From Sphingomonas sp. (GTDB lineage: Bacteria; Pseudomonadota; Alphaproteobacteria; Sphingomonadales; Sphingomonadaceae): 41,869 bases of DNA. This document shows positions 8,234-17,860 of this stretch, piece by piece. A program made the position numbers and the translations under genes. The stretch is taken from assembly GCF_019749955.1 (NCBI RefSeq), contig NZ_JAIEPC010000071.1, positions 1-41,869 of the forward strand. Reading direction: 5' to 3'. How positions within the stretch are numbered: the first letter of the stretch is position 1; each line of letters starts with the position of its first letter. A model generated the notes under the pieces. That model made no database searches. It was given only the letters and a program-made list of their open reading frames with translations, and was not told the DNA's origin.

Positions 8234-8950
8234 TTACAACCTTTGAAATACGGCCACTAGCGGCGCAGCGAGCGCAGGCGTAACCTGAATCAGTGTCTTC
8301 AACGCGCGGCTTCTTGGCGAGTCACCTACTATGATTTCGTCGTTAGCGTAGATAACCGGATCGGGATAGATGCCGCGGCGGATTGCTTCGATGTTATAAA
8401 GCGCCGCCATGCGCTGTCCGCCGACCGTGCGCAGGATCACTATGTCCTTGGGATCGGCGAACTCGGCAAGCCCTTTCGCGGACGCGATTGCCCGCAGCAT
8501 CGTGCTCTGGTTCGTCACTGGATATAGTCCGGGCTCGGTCACCTGCCCGTCCACCGTGACCACCTGGCTCACCGAACTCTTGATATTGACGGTCACGTCA
8601 GGATTTTTGACAAAGCGATCGCGAAGCTTGGTCTCAATGAAGCGGGCAAGTTCGCCGGCGGTCTTGCCGCGCGCATCAATCGAGCCGATCAGCGGCATCG
8701 CGATGTACCCGCTCGCGTCGACCTGAAGGTCACGCGTCAGTTCGGGAACATTGAAGACGTCGACCTTGATGCTGTCGAGCGGACCAACCAAGGCGGGCCG
8801 GTCTGCAGCAACCAGATCGGCGCGCTCTGGCGGCGGCAACGCATTGAGCCCCTCCACCACCGTGAGGCCTGGCGCATTCTGGAGCGGGATCTTGCCCCCG
8901 CATGCCGACACCAGAAAGACGAGGCAAAGCCCCACAATTGTTTTTCGCAT
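8234..8950 (-). CDS. Wza-like polysaccharide export outer-membrane lipoprotein
   Basis: 238 residues. A lipoprotein signal ends in LVSAC, with Cys17 as the lipidated residue. A poly-export (PES) domain follows (PLDSIKVDVFNVPELTRDLQ... PLIGSIDARGKTAGEL), and then an SLBB-type beta-grasp segment around VTVDGQVTEPGLYPV. It is shorter than E. coli Wza (about 380) and matches the compact GumB type. The product would form the periplasmic and outer-membrane export channel that docks on the Wzc-like protein encoded next door. It lies 42 bases after the Wzy/ligase-like gene and 6 bases before the kinase gene on the same strand. Confidence 0.93.
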   Translation of the reverse strand: MRKTIVGLCLVFLVSACGGKIPLQNAPGLTVVEGLNALPPPERADLVAADRPALVGPLDSIKVDVFNVPELTRDLQVDASGYIAMPLIGSIDARGKTAGELARFIETKLRDRFVKNPDVTVNIKSSVSQVVTVDGQVTEPGLYPVTNQSTMLRAIASAKGLAEFADPKDIVILRTVGGQRMAALYNIEAIRRGIYPDPVIYANDEIIVGDSPRSRALKTLIQVTPALAAPLVAVFQRL

Positions 8951-8992
8951 GATTATGTGAAATTCCCTAGGGCCCCTGCGGGCCTATATCGC

Positions 8993-10369
8993 TCATTTTG
9001 AATGGGGTAAAGTCGTTGTCGGCGGCGCGCGGCCCACCGGACTAAGCCAAATCGCGCCGATCATGGCGAGAGCCATGATCATCGGGGTCCGCACCGGATA
9101 ATCGACCAAGCTCGCGCCGATCGCCAAGGCGAGAATGAAAACCCCGCAATGGCCAAGCAGATTTCGATCGTCTCGCCACACGATCACCGACCGCCACGCA
9201 ATCCATCCGATTGCAATCGTCAGCAGCACGAGGCCGGCCAAGCCCGACTCGATGATGGGTTGGATGAGATCATTATGCGCATGATTGAAATATTTGGGGC
9301 TCAGCAGCGCCAACGGCTCGCGCGAGCGGAACGCATAATCGAAGCCGCCCTGCCCCGTGCCCACGGGAAAATAATCGGCGACCAGCGCCTTTACCGCAGG
9401 AAAGGCCCTGACCCGAAGGTCATTCATCCCCTGCTGGTCGACCAGTCTGAAGAAGGTGGTCGCGCGCCCGTTGCGGATGCTGATCGCCACCAGGCCGACA
9501 ATTGCCGCGATGGCCGCGATCAGCGCGATGATGAAGGCTCGCCGGTTCACGCGGCCGATGGTTTGCGCCGCTGCCGCACGCCACCCGAAGGCGGCACCGC
9601 CGACGAGCGCGACCGCTCCCAGCGCCAATCCCGCGCGCGAGCCTGTGGCGCCGATCGACAAGATGAAAAGCGCGATCAGGCCAAGCGCGACCCAGATGCG
9701 CCAATTCTGCTCCTTGCTGCCCGCGCTTCCCCAGCGCGCCGCCAACACGATACCGATCGCAAGCGCGAGCGCCTGGTGGTTCCGGTTGGCGAACAATCCC
9801 GAAATCGATTCGACTTCATTGGCCCCGCCGTCGGTCAGGAAACCGGTCGACGTAATCTGCTGCAATTCCACGAACGCGCTGGCGATGACCAGAAGCAGAG
9901 CTGCCGACAGGACAACTGCAGTCCTGTCGGCGTCGAGCGCACGGTAGCACGCAAGGATCGACCAAGGGACCAACAGGGCACCAAGCGCATTGAATGCGCC
10001 ATCGGGGTATAAGGCGATCGGCCGCCACCGATCCCCCTGCCCCGCCGCCTGCACAAGCGCCAAGAACGGCTCCCGGCCCGGAAGCATCGCCCAAAGCGAC
10101 GGCGGCAAAGGCACTAGTTGGATGACGACCACCAATGTCGATGCGATCATCAGCCCCATGACGACCCGCAGATCGCGTCTTGCCTCGGGCGCAGGAAGCA
10201 CCAGAACGGCTCCGATCGCGAGCGCAGCGGCGAGGCGAACGGCTGCCTGGCCGACGAAATCGGCGCGGGACGATCCGCCGGCAACGGAGATCACCGCCAG
10301 CAGCAACACCATGACCAAAGGCGCCGCATTGCGGCGATCAAGGTAGGGATATGCGTCGATCTTGGCCAT
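8993..10369 (-). CDS. Wzy/O-antigen ligase-family membrane protein
   Basis: 458 residues with about ten or more hydrophobic membrane segments. The conserved periplasmic-loop signature FNHAHNDLIQPIIESGLAGL region is the Wzy_C/O-antigen ligase mark, and an Arg-rich loop precedes it (FRSREPLALLSPKYF). The protein would polymerise lipid-linked repeat units or ligate the glycan to an acceptor. It heads the export block (this gene, Wza-like, Wzc-like, unknown protein), which argues for the polymerase role in this pathway, but a second polymerase-like gene exists at 14046. Its start faces the divergent beta-helix gene with about 100 bases between them. Confidence 0.88.
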   Translation of the reverse strand: MAKIDAYPYLDRRNAAPLVMVLLLAVISVAGGSSRADFVGQAAVRLAAALAIGAVLVLPAPEARRDLRVVMGLMIASTLVVVIQLVPLPPSLWAMLPGREPFLALVQAAGQGDRWRPIALYPDGAFNALGALLVPWSILACYRALDADRTAVVLSAALLLVIASAFVELQQITSTGFLTDGGANEVESISGLFANRNHQALALAIGIVLAARWGSAGSKEQNWRIWVALGLIALFILSIGATGSRAGLALGAVALVGGAAFGWRAAAAQTIGRVNRRAFIIALIAAIAAIVGLVAISIRNGRATTFFRLVDQQGMNDLRVRAFPAVKALVADYFPVGTGQGGFDYAFRSREPLALLSPKYFNHAHNDLIQPIIESGLAGLVLLTIAIGWIAWRSVIVWRDDRNLLGHCGVFILALAIGASLVDYPVRTPMIMALAMIGAIWLSPVGRAPPTTTLPHSK

Positions 10370-10471
10370 GGGTGCGATCTATACGGCTCGCTCCATCACG
10401 GCAACTGCCCTATCGGCGCGCGTCGCCGCCCCCTATCTGGGACTTGAGTGCAAGTAGGGGTCCAGCAAAAG

Positions 10472-12088
10472 ATGATCGACGAATCAAGGCGCCGGATGCT
10501 GCAGGCGGGCATGCTGCTCGCGCCCGGCGCGGTGCGGTTTCCAGCCAGCGCTCAAAGCGCGGCGGCACTGCCGCTGGATCTGAAACTGGCGGGCGACGGG
10601 CGAGCCGACGACAGCGCTTCGCTGCAGAGAGTCTATGACCACGTCGCGCGAACGGGCGGGGGAACGATAGCGCTCCCCCCAGGCAGATTCCGAGTCCAGC
10701 TGCGGCTGCATAGTCGCTCGGTCAACCTGACGGGCGCAGGCATTGGCGCGACGACGCTCATACCCGCCGATCCGGACGGCGTGGCGATATCCGCCGATTA
10801 CCAGAACGGCGACCCGCAAAGTGTCGAGATATCAGATCTTAGACTGGCGGGGGCGGTGGCTGGCCGGGGAACGCTGTTTGCAGCCGGGACAGGTAGCGGA
10901 CGCGACGCCGCCTATTCGGGCGGAACGGGATTTACCCGCGTGGGATTCGAGGGCGCCTATTGCGCGATCCGTCGCGAAAAGGGCTCGATAGGACTTTGGG
11001 TCGATCGCTGCCGCTTCGATGCCAATGACTTTCATTTTCTGGTGCGCGGGACCAAGCTCGAGACCGGCGCTTCGGCCATGCATGGCGGCTGCATGAACGT
11101 TTCACGATCTTGGCTAACCAATTTCCGCCGAGCGATGGCATTTATCGACAGTCCGACGTCAGGGTCGGGACAGATCATCTTCGACGGCAACATCGTCGAG
11201 CTCGGCGCAGGCTTCGTGTTTTACATCAAGGCGTTCAATGCCAGCCTGGCGCCAGCTATCGTGATTCGGGATCAATGGAACGAGGCCGCCGGCACGGCGC
11301 GCGACCTGGAAGTCGACGGGCGGAAACATCCGCGCGCGGCATTTCTGTTTGCGCAGGCGGTCACTGCGCCGATCCTGATCGAGAACACGCCGCCGGGCCA
11401 CTGCATCCTGAAAGCCGCGACGATGCTGACGCGCAACTGCGATCTCACGATGCTGAGCGTCGATAGCGACAATGCCTCGTCGGTCAGTCACGAACATGCC
11501 TATGCATTCGAAGGCACGCCGCCGGGCGTGGCGACCAGCATCGCGCCGCCGACTCAACCGTCCGGGCTCCGCACGCCCTGGTTCGAAATGCCGCTGCCGG
11601 TTGCGCGCAGTCCGCTATGGAACCAGCAGGTGCTGTGGCGAAGCGACGCAGGGCAAGGCCTCGAGATTCGTCACCCCAAGGGAACGACCACCACGCCTGC
11701 GTTGGGGTCGCGTGTTGCCATGGGAACGGCCCATCATATTGATTTGGCCGCCAACGCCGATGCATTCATCGGCAGCGCCCGCCCCGCCAGCGGCGACTGG
11801 CTCGTCACCCTTTATCTTTATGAGCTCGGCGATCGCGCGGGGGGTATCGGCCCGACGATCGAAATCAACGGAGCGCTCGGGGTAAGCGGCAAAGGCCAAT
11901 TACGTGCAGGCGGTTGGCGGATGTTGGTGGGGCTCTGTCGCATCGCAGAAACGCCGCCGGGGCCGCTTGGACTGCTGCACAGGTCGACCAACGCCGCATC
12001 GATCACGCTCGGCGGCGCAGCAATCCTGCGATTCGCCGACCTGCAGTCGGCGCTCGACTTCGCAAATCGTGGTGTATTTCCCGGTTGA
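10472..12088 (+). CDS. Exported right-handed beta-helix protein (pectate lyase 3-like)
   Basis: 538 residues from ATG 10472; a GTG at 10448 is an alternative. The N-terminus SRRRMLQAG followed by a hydrophobic stretch and SAQSA resembles a Tat-type signal. The mature part opens with KLAGDGRADDSASLQ... GGGTIALPPGRFRV, the classic start of Pectate_lyase_3/GH28-like beta-helix proteins, and the middle has many short beta-strand repeats. The C-terminal 150 residues are a separate beta-rich segment. In an exopolysaccharide locus such proteins may trim, release or modify the polymer; catalytic residues cannot be assigned from sequence alone. It is the only plus-strand gene between the two minus blocks and ends 3 bases before the convergent GT2 gene. 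Confidence 0.85.
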   Translation: MIDESRRRMLQAGMLLAPGAVRFPASAQSAAALPLDLKLAGDGRADDSASLQRVYDHVARTGGGTIALPPGRFRVQLRLHSRSVNLTGAGIGATTLIPADPDGVAISADYQNGDPQSVEISDLRLAGAVAGRGTLFAAGTGSGRDAAYSGGTGFTRVGFEGAYCAIRREKGSIGLWVDRCRFDANDFHFLVRGTKLETGASAMHGGCMNVSRSWLTNFRRAMAFIDSPTSGSGQIIFDGNIVELGAGFVFYIKAFNASLAPAIVIRDQWNEAAGTARDLEVDGRKHPRAAFLFAQAVTAPILIENTPPGHCILKAATMLTRNCDLTMLSVDSDNASSVSHEHAYAFEGTPPGVATSIAPPTQPSGLRTPWFEMPLPVARSPLWNQQVLWRSDAGQGLEIRHPKGTTTTPALGSRVAMGTAHHIDLAANADAFIGSARPASGDWLVTLYLYELGDRAGGIGPTIEINGALGVSGKGQLRAGGWRMLVGLCRIAETPPGPLGLLHRSTNAASITLGGAAILRFADLQSALDFANRGVFPG

Positions 12089-12091
12089 GCG

Positions 12092-12940
12092 CTATCTGTT
12101 GCGGCGCTGCGCGATCAAGTCGGGAAATTGTTCGAGGCACCGCCGATTGATGGCGTCACGCTCGGGGTCGCGGATCCAGCCCCATTTGTTGAAATAGCGC
12201 CCGACGTTCACAATCAGATATTGCAGAAGCTTGCGACTGGGTTGAGCCCGGCTCCGAAATTCGTGGACGATCTTGACGTCGGGAAAGAAGAGCGTCTCGC
12301 TTACTTGATGCATGCGCCGCGACAGATCCATGTCTTCGCCGTACAGGAAATAACGTTCGTCAAAGCCGCCGACTTTTTGTAGAACTTCCTGACGCATCAA
12401 CATGAAACAACCCGAAAGAAACGGGAAGCTCGCAATCCGGTCGTAGCTCCAATCGGTGAATTCATAGCGCTGATTGCGGCGTTGCGCCCAGCGCGTATCC
12501 ACAAAAGTACGCCGCGCCAGCAAGTCGACCGGCGTGGGAAGCAGCCGACACAGAGTCTGCAGGCGGCCATCGGGATATTCGACCCGCGGCAAGACCAATC
12601 CGACATCAGGTCGTTCGTCCATGAACGCGATCAGTCGAGCAACATCCGGCCCGGCGAACTGCAGGTCGCTATTGACGACGAGATGATAGCGTGATCGTCC
12701 CGCTGAATCGCGGATGGCGAGATTGTTCGCACGACCATAGCCCAGATTGGCGCCGGGGCGAATGACCGTCACGCAGGTCGGATCGGTTAGCGGCAATGCG
12801 ACCGGTTCGGGACTGTTGTCGATCAGATAGAGGTGCGTCGGCACCGGGATCGATGCCGTTTGGGCAATCAGCCGAGCGACTTCCTCAGGCGCCGTGTTGT
12901 ACAACACGCATGACGCGGTCAGGACGAATGGCTCGGTCAT
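12092..12940 (-). CDS. Family 2 glycosyltransferase (rhamnosyltransferase-like)
   Basis: 282 residues. GT-A fold hallmarks: VLYNT near the N-terminus, the nucleotide-binding DNS, GANLGYGRANNLAI, the metal-site VNSDL (DXD position), and FLSGCFMLMRQEVLQKVGGFDE followed by YGEDMDLSRR with the catalytic-base ED. Overall pattern is that of WcaA/RfbN-like GT2 enzymes that often transfer rhamnose, which fits the rhamnose-donor genes in the operon, but the sugar is inferred. The start overlaps the stop of the upstream GT4 gene by 4 bases (ATGA). It is the last gene of the long minus-strand operon. Confidence 0.92.
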   Translation of the reverse strand: MTEPFVLTASCVLYNTAPEEVARLIAQTASIPVPTHLYLIDNSPEPVALPLTDPTCVTVIRPGANLGYGRANNLAIRDSAGRSRYHLVVNSDLQFAGPDVARLIAFMDERPDVGLVLPRVEYPDGRLQTLCRLLPTPVDLLARRTFVDTRWAQRRNQRYEFTDWSYDRIASFPFLSGCFMLMRQEVLQKVGGFDERYFLYGEDMDLSRRMHQVSETLFFPDVKIVHEFRSRAQPSRKLLQYLIVNVGRYFNKWGWIRDPERDAINRRCLEQFPDLIAQRRNR

Positions 12941-14049
12941 CCGGCGAGCACCTTTTCGAGCGCATCATAAGTCAGGCGCGCGGTGTGACTCCACGTCATC
13001 CGCGCGGCGTTCGTCCGTCCGCGCTCGATCATCAAGCCCCGCAAAGCCGGATCGGCTTCGAGCCGCACCACTTGGTCGACCAATTGGTCGGGATCGTGCG
13101 GATCGAAAAACAGCGCACCCTCGCCGGCGACTTCGGGAAGGCAGGAACTGTTCGACGAAATCACCATGCCGCCGACCGACTGGGCCTCGACGATCGGCAT
13201 GCAAAAGCCCTCGTAGAGCGACGCGACGACAAGCGCGAAGGCGTCCTGGTACAGGGCGACGAGACGCTCATTATCGATCTTGCCGGTCGCCTCGACAAAG
13301 GCCGTCGCGTCGTGCGCAGCGATGGCGTGTTTCAGTTGATCTACCGGATCCGACCCGACATGGATAAGCCGCAAGGGCAATCCGCGCGCGCGCAGCCGCT
13401 TGACCGCATCGACGACCACGCCGACATTCTTGTTTGGCATCAGGTTCGCCACCATCAGCAAAAACGGCCCCTCGATACCGCTTGTGCCTGCACGTGGTGA
13501 GCGATCGTTCAGGCGACTGCCACACGGCGTCACGACCACGCGCTCGGCCGGGACACCCAGATATTTGATGATATCGCGGCGGCTGTTTTCCGAGATGGTC
13601 AACAAGAGCTTGGATACACGCGCAGTAGCGGGAATCATCAAGCCCCAGTAATAATATTGGAACCGGTTCGCGAACTGCGGCTCCACCCGGTAATACATGT
13701 CGTAGATGTGCGCCGCGAGCTTGGGCGCGCCGAACAGCGGGCTGACGAAGGAAGGGCTCAGCAACAAATCGACCTTGTCGGCGCGGGTCCGCCATGGGAG
13801 GACAAATTGCTCGTAAAGAACGCGTTTGATGCGTCCGCGCTCGCCATCGATGAAGCTGATGTACGGCGCCGCCGCGTCACTGAAATGGTGTCGCGCCGAG
13901 GCCTGGGCATAACCGCGCAACGTGAGATGTGGCCGCTCGGGCAATTGCGCCACCATCTGCTCGAACATTTCGACGGCATGATATCCCGGCCCGGTCAGCG
14001 GCCGCGCTTCGATGAACGTCAGGTTCACCCCGACCAGCTTGGGCTTCAT
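12937..14049 (-). CDS. Family 4 (GT-B) glycosyltransferase
   Basis: 370 residues from ATG 14049; the in-frame extension upstream is inside the neighbouring gene. Two Rossmann-type domains are implied. The C-terminal nucleotide-sugar site shows EGFCMPIVE, the E-x7-E motif of GT4 retaining enzymes, after FLLMVANLMPNKN and LRLIHVGSD. The N-terminal part has a GxGYHAVEMFEQMV acceptor-side motif. It adds one sugar of the lipid-linked repeat unit at the inner face of the membrane. The start overlaps the polymerase-like gene stop by 4 bases (ATGA at 14046-14049) and the stop overlaps the next GT2 start in the same way, so translation is chained. Confidence 0.92.
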   Translation of the reverse strand: MKPKLVGVNLTFIEARPLTGPGYHAVEMFEQMVAQLPERPHLTLRGYAQASARHHFSDAAAPYISFIDGERGRIKRVLYEQFVLPWRTRADKVDLLLSPSFVSPLFGAPKLAAHIYDMYYRVEPQFANRFQYYYWGLMIPATARVSKLLLTISENSRRDIIKYLGVPAERVVVTPCGSRLNDRSPRAGTSGIEGPFLLMVANLMPNKNVGVVVDAVKRLRARGLPLRLIHVGSDPVDQLKHAIAAHDATAFVEATGKIDNERLVALYQDAFALVVASLYEGFCMPIVEAQSVGGMVISSNSSCLPEVAGEGALFFDPHDPDQLVDQVVRLEADPALRGLMIERGRTNAARMTWSHTARLTYDALEKVLAG

Positions 14050-15347
14050 GCCTTCGCCCCTGACGACCGGCGAAAACATGTCGCCCAGGCGATCGGCAAG
14101 GCGCCGAGAAGAAGCAGCGTCGTCGGCGTGAAATAGCCTGCGCCGCGCACGAACATCTCGACCGAAAACGCCACCACAGAGGCAAGCGCAAGCGTGGTCG
14201 ATGCCGACGGGGCCGCTTGGCCCCGCTTCCCCCGCAGCTTGAGGATCGAAAAGCCGACGAGCATCACAAAGGTTGCGACCAACACCAGTCCGAACACCCC
14301 TAGTTCGGCAACGAGCTTGGCGCCGGTAAATCCGCCATCGAAGAGATTGAGATCGTCGCGAAGCAGTCGATAGATCAGATTGGTCGTGGGGCTGTACAGG
14401 TTCACGACGCCGAGCTGCTGATAGCCGATACCCAGGAAATTTGTCGTTCGCAAACCGCCCTCGGCAAGTTCCAGGCCTTGCAGATAAACGAGCGTCGACA
14501 AGTTCGTCGTTCCGTAGCTAAAATCAAGCCGATCGGTGAAATAAGAAAGATCGATGTAATTCGCCGCCAGCGGTGCGCCCGCGATCGACAACAGCACGAG
14601 AATACGGTCAGCACGGATCAGTGCGCCAAGCAACGTGCAGACGAGCAGCGACAGGTTCTGAAGCAACAGCGCTAATGCTAGTGAAATCAAGATGACACTG
14701 TAACGAGCAACCAACTTGGATCGCACCGCCAGATAGATGATGAACGGCGCCATCGCCAAGGCGTAATGCGACGGTTCCGTGAACGGAAAAACGGTCTTGT
14801 CACCGCCGACGATGCTCGCCGGTTGGTAGCCGCCGAGGCCGTTGACACCGATCACCACGAAGACTGCGAAACTGAACCAGACGATGCGATCCACCGACGT
14901 GTCCGGCAAAGTGAACAAATTGATCCGCAACACGGTGGTGGTCAAAATCACCGTCACCAGTGGCACCAGCGACGTTATCGCGCGGACCAGATCGATATCG
15001 TTGAAATAGCTTACAATGATCGCATGGGAGCCGATGACGACTGCCAGCAGCGCTGAAATCAAAAAACTGGTGGTCAGCGACGACGCCGTGGGCGCGCGCA
15101 CAATGCCGATCACCGCCAATACGCAGATGACACCGCATGCAGTAACCACACCGGTCGTGAAAGAGCCGACGTCAAACAGATAGCGCAAGATCGACGGCAC
15201 CAGGAACGGCATCAGCACAAGAACGAGCGTCCGGCCGATGTCCTCCATGACTGACGTCCGGTCGCCATTTTGCGGCATCGCCATCGGCGGAACCAGCACG
15301 CCGCGTGTCATAGCCCGGCAACCACTATCGGCGCGCTCCATCCCCAT
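14046..15347 (-). CDS. Polytopic membrane protein, probable Wzy-type repeat-unit polymerase
   Basis: 433 residues with about 10-11 hydrophobic segments and a larger polar loop around residues 270-340 (SYFTDRLDFSYGTTNLS..., GLRTTNFLGIGYQQLG, DDLNLFDGGFTGAKL) followed by AELGVFGLVL. This layout is that of Wzy polymerases, which have little sequence conservation. The N-terminal 33 residues are polar and contain several possible starts (ATG at 15347, 15311 and 15248), so the true start is uncertain. It sits among the glycosyltransferase genes as serotype-specific polymerases usually do, and so competes with the ligase-family protein at 8993 for the polymerase role. Confidence 0.78.
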   Translation of the reverse strand: MGMERADSGCRAMTRGVLVPPMAMPQNGDRTSVMEDIGRTLVLVLMPFLVPSILRYLFDVGSFTTGVVTACGVICVLAVIGIVRAPTASSLTTSFLISALLAVVIGSHAIIVSYFNDIDLVRAITSLVPLVTVILTTTVLRINLFTLPDTSVDRIVWFSFAVFVVIGVNGLGGYQPASIVGGDKTVFPFTEPSHYALAMAPFIIYLAVRSKLVARYSVILISLALALLLQNLSLLVCTLLGALIRADRILVLLSIAGAPLAANYIDLSYFTDRLDFSYGTTNLSTLVYLQGLELAEGGLRTTNFLGIGYQQLGVVNLYSPTTNLIYRLLRDDLNLFDGGFTGAKLVAELGVFGLVLVATFVMLVGFSILKLRGKRGQAAPSASTTLALASVVAFSVEMFVRGAGYFTPTTLLLLGALPIAWATCFRRSSGAKA

Positions 15348-15417
15348 TTCGTTATCTGCATCCTTGCAAGTCCGACGTACACCCTACGATCTCCTGCAGC
15401 TTCGCCCCGACTATCCA

Positions 15418-16302
15418 TTAACCAACCGACGCGGCTAGGCCCGAAAGTACTGATCTATAGGCCAGCAAGGAGTTTCTCACTGTCTCTTGTCCGGTCAGTA
15501 GTCTGAGAGTCCATTTAGCGATGGACATACTCGCCGCAAATATAGCTGACAAATATCCCATATTCTTTCGAACAAATATAATATGGTTTTTACAGTTCAT
15601 TACAATTGAAAATTCACTCCTAGCGCCACCTGTCGTCGCGCTAACAACATGCTCTACGATTACTTCATAATCCAAGTATATAGAGTACCCTCTTCGAATT
15701 AGTTGAAGGCAAAGGTCCGCGTCTTCCCAATATACAAAAAATCGCTCATCAAAACCACCCACATCTTCAAACGCGAGTCTATCAATGAGAAACACGCAAG
15801 CAGGCGCAAACTGCGTTCTTGCGACGCCAAATTTGCCCGATGTCCGAACCCTGCCCTGCTTGAGGTGGTAATTTATGATTCCCCGGAGCGAGCTAAACAC
15901 CCCTCCTTCATACCAAATTTTCTGAGTGCCGTCGGCGTAAATAATGACAGGGGATATAGCGCCTCCTCCCTGCGAATCGAGCGATTCAGAAAGCGCAACT
16001 ATCGGATCACCTGTCAGAAAGACGTCATTATTTATAAACAAAAACCTATCCGGCGAATATCTCTCCGAAAATCGTGCGGCCTGATTGCACGCACATCCAA
16101 AGCCAACATTCACATCATTCAATATGACATCGACAAATGGACTACTGAAATTAGATAGAAAATTCCTCGTGTCATCGCTTGATGAGTTATCGACAATTAT
16201 CAGGCGAACATTAGAGCCGAGCAGAGGAACAATACTATCCAAGAATTTAAGGAATACGCCTGCGCTAATGGCATTATACGTAACAGTTATTGCAGCAATC
16301 AT
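15418..16302 (-). CDS. Family 2 glycosyltransferase in low-GC segment
   Basis: 294 residues from ATG 16302, where the ATG overlaps the methyltransferase stop (ATGA). GT-A signatures are AAITVTYNA, IIVDNSSSDDT, NVGFGCACNQAA, FINNDVFL (DXD position) and FAPACVFLIDRLAFEDVGGFDE with YWEDADLCLQL. It closely follows the WcaA/rhamnosyltransferase pattern, as does the GT2 at 12092, but base composition is very different: the line at 15541 is only 16 of 60 G+C. The gene was probably acquired with its neighbours from a lower-GC donor. It would add one sugar to the repeat unit. Confidence 0.9.
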   Translation of the reverse strand: MIAAITVTYNAISAGVFLKFLDSIVPLLGSNVRLIIVDNSSSDDTRNFLSNFSSPFVDVILNDVNVGFGCACNQAARFSERYSPDRFLFINNDVFLTGDPIVALSESLDSQGGGAISPVIIYADGTQKIWYEGGVFSSLRGIINYHLKQGRVRTSGKFGVARTQFAPACVFLIDRLAFEDVGGFDERFFVYWEDADLCLQLIRRGYSIYLDYEVIVEHVVSATTGGARSEFSIVMNCKNHIIFVRKNMGYLSAIFAASMSIAKWTLRLLTGQETVRNSLLAYRSVLSGLAASVG

Positions 16303-17860
16303 AAACCGCCTACAGACGGCTTGTATCCACTCAACTGAAATGCCCAACAAAAATTCGGTTTGAAGATGCTTAGCGTCAAAGTGTTCAGTATCTGCGATTT
16401 TCCGCCTCCGAGCAAGGGGACAACCTTGCAATCTTCTAGACCAGAACGCGCTAGCAATTCTGCTGCAGACTGTTCAGTAAAAAATCTCAGGTGGGTCCGA
16501 TCTAAAATTCCCTCGGCTTGATACTCAAACCGGCCTCGCGTGATTAATGGTACCGTAACGGAAATATGCTGAATATTTGGAACAGCACCAATAAACTGCC
16601 CCCCTGGTCGAAGCAGATCAACGAGCCGTTTGAGCGTTGACCAGGGATCAACCAAATGTTCTAGCACGTGGCTGGCGACGAGCAGATCGAGATCGCTCCC
16701 AATTTCTTCATCGTCTATGTCATCAATCGATCCGCAGATGATTTTCGCATTCGGATTGCGAGCACGGGCTCGTTCTGCAACTTGGTTCTCAAGTTCGATC
16801 CCAATTAAGCGACTATATCCACGTTCGCCTAGTGCCTGCAAAAATGAACCAGTAGCGCAACCGATCTCAAGAGCGGATGAGCCCGTGACCGTTATCGCGT
16901 CCAGCAATTGACTCTGATCGTGGTCAAAATAGTCGTCGTTATCTACATTCGGATCATTCATCTTTACATCCCTCCAAAGTGGCGCATCATCTTACTGCCT
17001 CTCGAACGTAATTCGTTCATTTGTTGGATGACCAATTTTCGATCAGCACTATCCAGCGCGACAAAAAAGCAAGCAATTGAGCTCACCGATAATACCAGAA
17101 GTATGTAAAGCACGCCTCCCATATTGCGGTCTATTTGAGCATAGTCGGCGGGAATTACAATCAAGCTTATGATTAATATAGCCGCCAAGGGCCTGTAAAG
17201 AGCTGATCGTATATAAACCACAATGTCATAATTGTCGAATACGTTCCGCAGAGGGTTCACGTATAGAACCAGACCTATCCCAACGAAAGCACTCACGACT
17301 TTTGCGGTCAGGATGCCCGCCAGCCCATACATTGACCCAAGCCAAACGCTTAAAGAAACGTTAGCGATCCCTTCAATAATCGGTGTCCAAGCGATGGATC
17401 GGTGTCCTCCAGTCGCAATAGCAGCAGAGACATAAGGCGTTAAAATCGAACGAATTAGAGTTGCGGTAGCCAAAACCATAATTATTTCTGAAGACTGGTA
17501 CCCATACGATTTTCCGAGCCATAAATCCGCAACATCGCGAGCGCAGAATATAAAAATTGATGACGCGACGACTGCTATTGAGAGAATGAATCTAGAAGCC
17601 GATTCAACGGTATGCATCGCGTCTTCGTGGGCGCCTTCTGCATAGCTCTTTGCGATAGGAGGAACGAGAGCGTTAGCTAGAGATCCTAGAATTCCATTGA
17701 TTACTGCGGCTAGGCTCGCGCTAACTGCGTAATACGGCGTGGCGGCATAATCGTATCGCCCAACAATAAGCAAATCGAGGCCGCTGATAAGCAGCATCGC
17801 GAAGTTCCAGATCGTCAGGCTGAAACAAAAGCTGGCCAGCTCACTCACATGTTTCTTAGC
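15440..17860. other. Low-GC segment, probable imported or recombined DNA
   Basis: Base composition falls from roughly 60-70% G+C on both sides to about 27-47% in sampled 60-base lines (15541: 16/60; 16201: 27/60; 17161: 24/60; 17521: 26/60), against 43/60 in the line at 18121. The patch spans the GT2, the methyltransferase and the C-terminal two thirds of the flippase gene. The right border lies inside the flippase coding sequence. Confidence 0.75.
16299..16961 (-). CDS. Class I SAM-dependent methyltransferase
   Basis: 220 residues. SAM-binding motif I is ALEIGCATGSF (about residues 30-40), and the acidic residue ending strand 2 is in GIELEN. DLLVASHVLEHLVDPW and LRPGGQFIGAVPN are motifs of the ubiquinone/wzm-type methyltransferases often found in polysaccharide loci. 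It likely O-methylates a sugar of the repeat unit or the chain end; chain capping is possible but unproven. It begins 2 bases after the flippase stop and overlaps the GT2 start by 4 bases. It belongs to the low-GC patch. Confidence 0.9.
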   Translation of the reverse strand: MNDPNVDNDDYFDHDQSQLLDAITVTGSSALEIGCATGSFLQALGERGYSRLIGIELENQVAERARARNPNAKIICGSIDDIDDEEIGSDLDLLVASHVLEHLVDPWSTLKRLVDLLRPGGQFIGAVPNIQHISVTVPLITRGRFEYQAEGILDRTHLRFFTEQSAAELLARSGLEDCKVVPLLGGGKSQILNTLTLSIFKPNFCWAFQLSGYKPSVGGL

